Part shown: piece by piece, positions 62,616-64,000 of the stretch
Layout: each line of letters starts with the position of its first letter
How positions within the stretch are numbered: position 1 is the first letter of the stretch
Assembly: GCF_023556335.1 (NCBI RefSeq)
Contig: NZ_JAIKTS010000006.1
Coordinates: forward strand, 1-64,000
Source: Stenotrophomonas mori
GTDB taxonomy: Bacteria > Pseudomonadota > Gammaproteobacteria > Xanthomonadales > Xanthomonadaceae
Length of the DNA: 64,000 nucleotides
Direction: 5' to 3'
The notes under the pieces: generated by a model
Databases searched by the model: none
Seen by the model: only the letters and a program-made list of their open reading frames with translations
Told to the model about the DNA's origin: nothing
Translations under genes and position numbers: made by a program

Positions 62616-63056
62616 TCACTGCTGTTGCGTCAGGTACTCGATCACCGCCTGCCGGCGCGCCGGGTCGGAGGTCGTGTTGAGCATGCGGTTGCCGGGTACC
62701 TGCTTCTGCGGCGACGCCAGGAAGGCGTCCAGCGTCTGTGCGTCCCAGACGATGCCGCTGCGCTTCATCGCGTCCGAGTACGGATAGCCGGGAGCGCTGC
62801 CAGCGGGTCGTCCGACCACGCCATGCAGGTTCGGCCCGACGCGGTGGCCGAGATCGGCGCGGGTGTCGTGGCAGCCGGCACAGATGGCGAAGGCGCGTTC
62901 CAGCGCGCGCTGCTCCGGGCTGGCGTCGCCGGCGTGGTTGAACGCGTCGCGCTGGCCGCACGCGCTCAGCAGCAGCGCCGCGGACACCGCCAGCAGCGCA
63001 CCGCGCCGGCCTACCGTCGGCGCCGGGGAAGGGGTCGGCGCGGGCATCGGGATCAT
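62616..63056 (-). CDS. class I cytochrome c, lipoprotein-like
   Basis: This 146-residue protein has an N-terminal signal segment (about 18-34, ending LLLSAC) that may be a lipobox, and a cytochrome c fold with heme site FAICAGCHDTRADLGHRVGP (about residues 55-74). The axial Met is probably in NRMLNTTSDP, as in monohaem c-type cytochromes. It would carry electrons in the periplasm. The ATG at 63056 is used; one at 63047 is also possible. It lies nine bases after the ETF-ubiquinone oxidoreductase gene, a possible electron-transfer partner. Confidence 0.87.
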   Translation of the reverse strand: MIPMPAPTPSPAPTVGRRGALLAVSAALLLSACGQRDAFNHAGDASPEQRALERAFAICAGCHDTRADLGHRVGPNLHGVVGRPAGSAPGYPYSDAMKRSGIVWDAQTLDAFLASPQKQVPGNRMLNTTSDPARRQAVIEYLTQQQ

Positions 63057-63065
63057 CCTGCCGGC

Positions 63066-64000
63066 CTACATCGCCGGGTAGTTGGGGCCGCCGCCGCCCT
63101 GCGGAGTGACCCAGACGATGTTCTGGGTCGGGTCCTTGATGTCGCAGGTCTTGCAGTGCACGCAGTTCTGGGCGTTGATCTGCAGGCGGCTGTCCGCGCC
63201 CTCGCCGACGAACTCGTAGACCCCGGCCGGGCAGTAGCGTGCCTCCGGCCCGGCGTATTCGGCAAGGTTGACCTCCACCGGGATGGACGGGTCCTTCAGC
63301 GTCAGGTGGCTGGGCTGGTCCTCCTCGTGGTTGGTCGAGGACAGGAACACCGAGCTCAGGCGGTCGAAGGTCAGCACGTTGTCCGGCTTCGGGTACACGA
63401 TCTTCGGCTGGGTGGCGGCCGGCTCCAGGCACTCGTGGTCGGCCTTGGCGCGGTGCAGGGTCCACGGCGCGTTGCGCAGGCCCAGCTTGGGCAGCAGCCA
63501 CTGTTCGATGCCGGTCATCAGCGTGGCCAGGGTGCGGCCCTTCTTGAACCACTGCTTGAAGTTCTTGGAGTGCATCAGCTCGGCCTTGAGCCAGCTGTCC
63601 TCGAATGCCTCCGGGTAGGCGCTCAGCTCATCGCGCGCGCGGCCGGCGACCAGCGCATCGAACGCGGCATCGGCGGCCAGCATGCCGGTCTTGATCGCGG
63701 CGTGGCTGCCCTTGATGCGGCTGACGTTGAGGTAGCCGGCCTCGCAGCCGACCAGCGCGCCACCCGGGAACACCGTCTTCGGCAGCGACAGGATGCCCCC
63801 GGCGGTGATCGCGCGCGCGCCGTAGGCCACGCGTTTGCCGCCTTCCAGGTGCTTGCGGATCGCCGGGTGGGTCTTGAAGCGCTGGAATTCCTCGAACGGG
63901 CTCAGCCAGGGGTTCTTGTAGTCCAGGCCGACCACGTAGCCGATCGAGACCTTGCCGCCCTCGGCGTGGTAGAGGAACGCGCCGCCATAGGTGTCGTCGT
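63066..64000 (-). CDS. electron transfer flavoprotein-ubiquinone oxidoreductase, C-terminal part (runs off right edge)
   Basis: This is the C-terminal 311 residues of ETF-QO, which passes electrons from ETF to the quinone pool at the membrane. YGGAFLYHAEGGKVSIGYVV just inside the edge, then GLDYKNPWLSPFEEF, are typical. Further blocks are PGGALVGCEAGYLNVSRIKG and the 4Fe-4S cluster region CPAGVYEF and INAQNCVHCKTCDIKDP, followed by WVTPQGGGGPNYPAM at the end. The N-terminal FAD domain is outside the window. A cytochrome c gene follows after nine bases. Confidence 0.95.
   Translation of the reverse strand, partial: DDTYGGAFLYHAEGGKVSIGYVVGLDYKNPWLSPFEEFQRFKTHPAIRKHLEGGKRVAYGARAITAGGILSLPKTVFPGGALVGCEAGYLNVSRIKGSHAAIKTGMLAADAAFDALVAGRARDELSAYPEAFEDSWLKAELMHSKNFKQWFKKGRTLATLMTGIEQWLLPKLGLRNAPWTLHRAKADHECLEPAATQPKIVYPKPDNVLTFDRLSSVFLSSTNHEEDQPSHLTLKDPSIPVEVNLAEYAGPEARYCPAGVYEFVGEGADSRLQINAQNCVHCKTCDIKDPTQNIVWVTPQGGGGPNYPAM

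Overview
The window is about 70% GC and looks like a member of the Xanthomonadaceae/Lysobacteraceae (Lysobacter, Pseudoxanthomonas, Luteimonas or a near relative). The signs are an Ax21-family outer-membrane protein, an H-NS-type protein with the YRDP...NTWSGRGR C-terminus, a hemD-hemX-hemY cluster, tandem lipoprotein Cu/Zn superoxide dismutases, a fused indolepyruvate ferredoxin oxidoreductase and a large TonB receptor. I saw no tRNA, rRNA, CRISPR array, insertion sequence or prophage. Coding density is very high.

Region 1 (1-20158) is the striking part. A minus-strand operon (7348 to beyond 1) encodes the 4-oxalocrotonate branch of a catechol meta-cleavage pathway: semialdehyde dehydrogenase, 2-oxopent-4-enoate hydratase, acetaldehyde dehydrogenase, 4-hydroxy-2-oxovalerate aldolase, oxalocrotonate decarboxylase and tautomerase. 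It then runs on into a DUF3100 membrane protein, a cytochrome b561 and L-serine ammonia-lyase. A divergent plus-strand operon (7589-11905) encodes an M20 aminoacylase-type hydrolase, two tandem VOC (type I extradiol) proteins of which only the second keeps its iron ligands, a class II aldolase-fold protein of the type that decarboxylates 3-carboxylated ring-cleavage products, and an exported protein. Then come a two-component system, an outer-membrane transporter-like protein, an FCD/GntR regulator, a TonB-dependent receptor and a periplasmic IroE/Fes-type siderophore esterase. No ring hydroxylase is present, so the substrate must arrive as a catechol. Read together, the genes form a plausible complete route for eating a catecholate siderophore such as enterobactin or its 2,3-dihydroxybenzoyl-serine fragments: uptake, ester cleavage, amide cleavage, ring cleavage and decarboxylation of 2,3-dihydroxybenzoate, then conversion to pyruvate and acetyl-CoA, with serine deaminated by SdaA. 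A nearly identical promoter element sits in front of both the hydrolase operon and the receptor gene. This reading is inference from gene content.

Region 2 (20222-41434) is mostly housekeeping and accessory genes: a LysR/SDR divergent pair, a DUF938 methyltransferase, an M61 peptidase, an AraC-type remnant, indolepyruvate ferredoxin oxidoreductase, a Ycf46-like AAA ATPase, a ParA-type ATPase, a SixA-type phosphatase, YceI, a phospholipase D-family lipoprotein, lipid and thioester enzymes, a TPR-sulfotransferase fusion, a YbhB protein and a META/DUF4377 lipoprotein.

Region 3 (41520-49204) holds uppP, then the nitrogen-regulation set glnA-ntrB-ntrC with two NtrC sites and a sigma-54 promoter before glnA and a third NtrC site touching the ntrB start codon, followed by a serine/threonine kinase with a C-terminal repeat region.

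Region 4 (49323-64000) contains two sodC genes, a conserved hypothetical gene, a thiolase, a decayed SnoaL-like gene, hemD-hemX-hemY, a thioesterase, a rhodanese, secB-gpsA, an Ax21-family porin, two small lipoproteins, an H-NS-family protein, a cytochrome c, and the C-terminal part of ETF-ubiquinone oxidoreductase running off the right edge.
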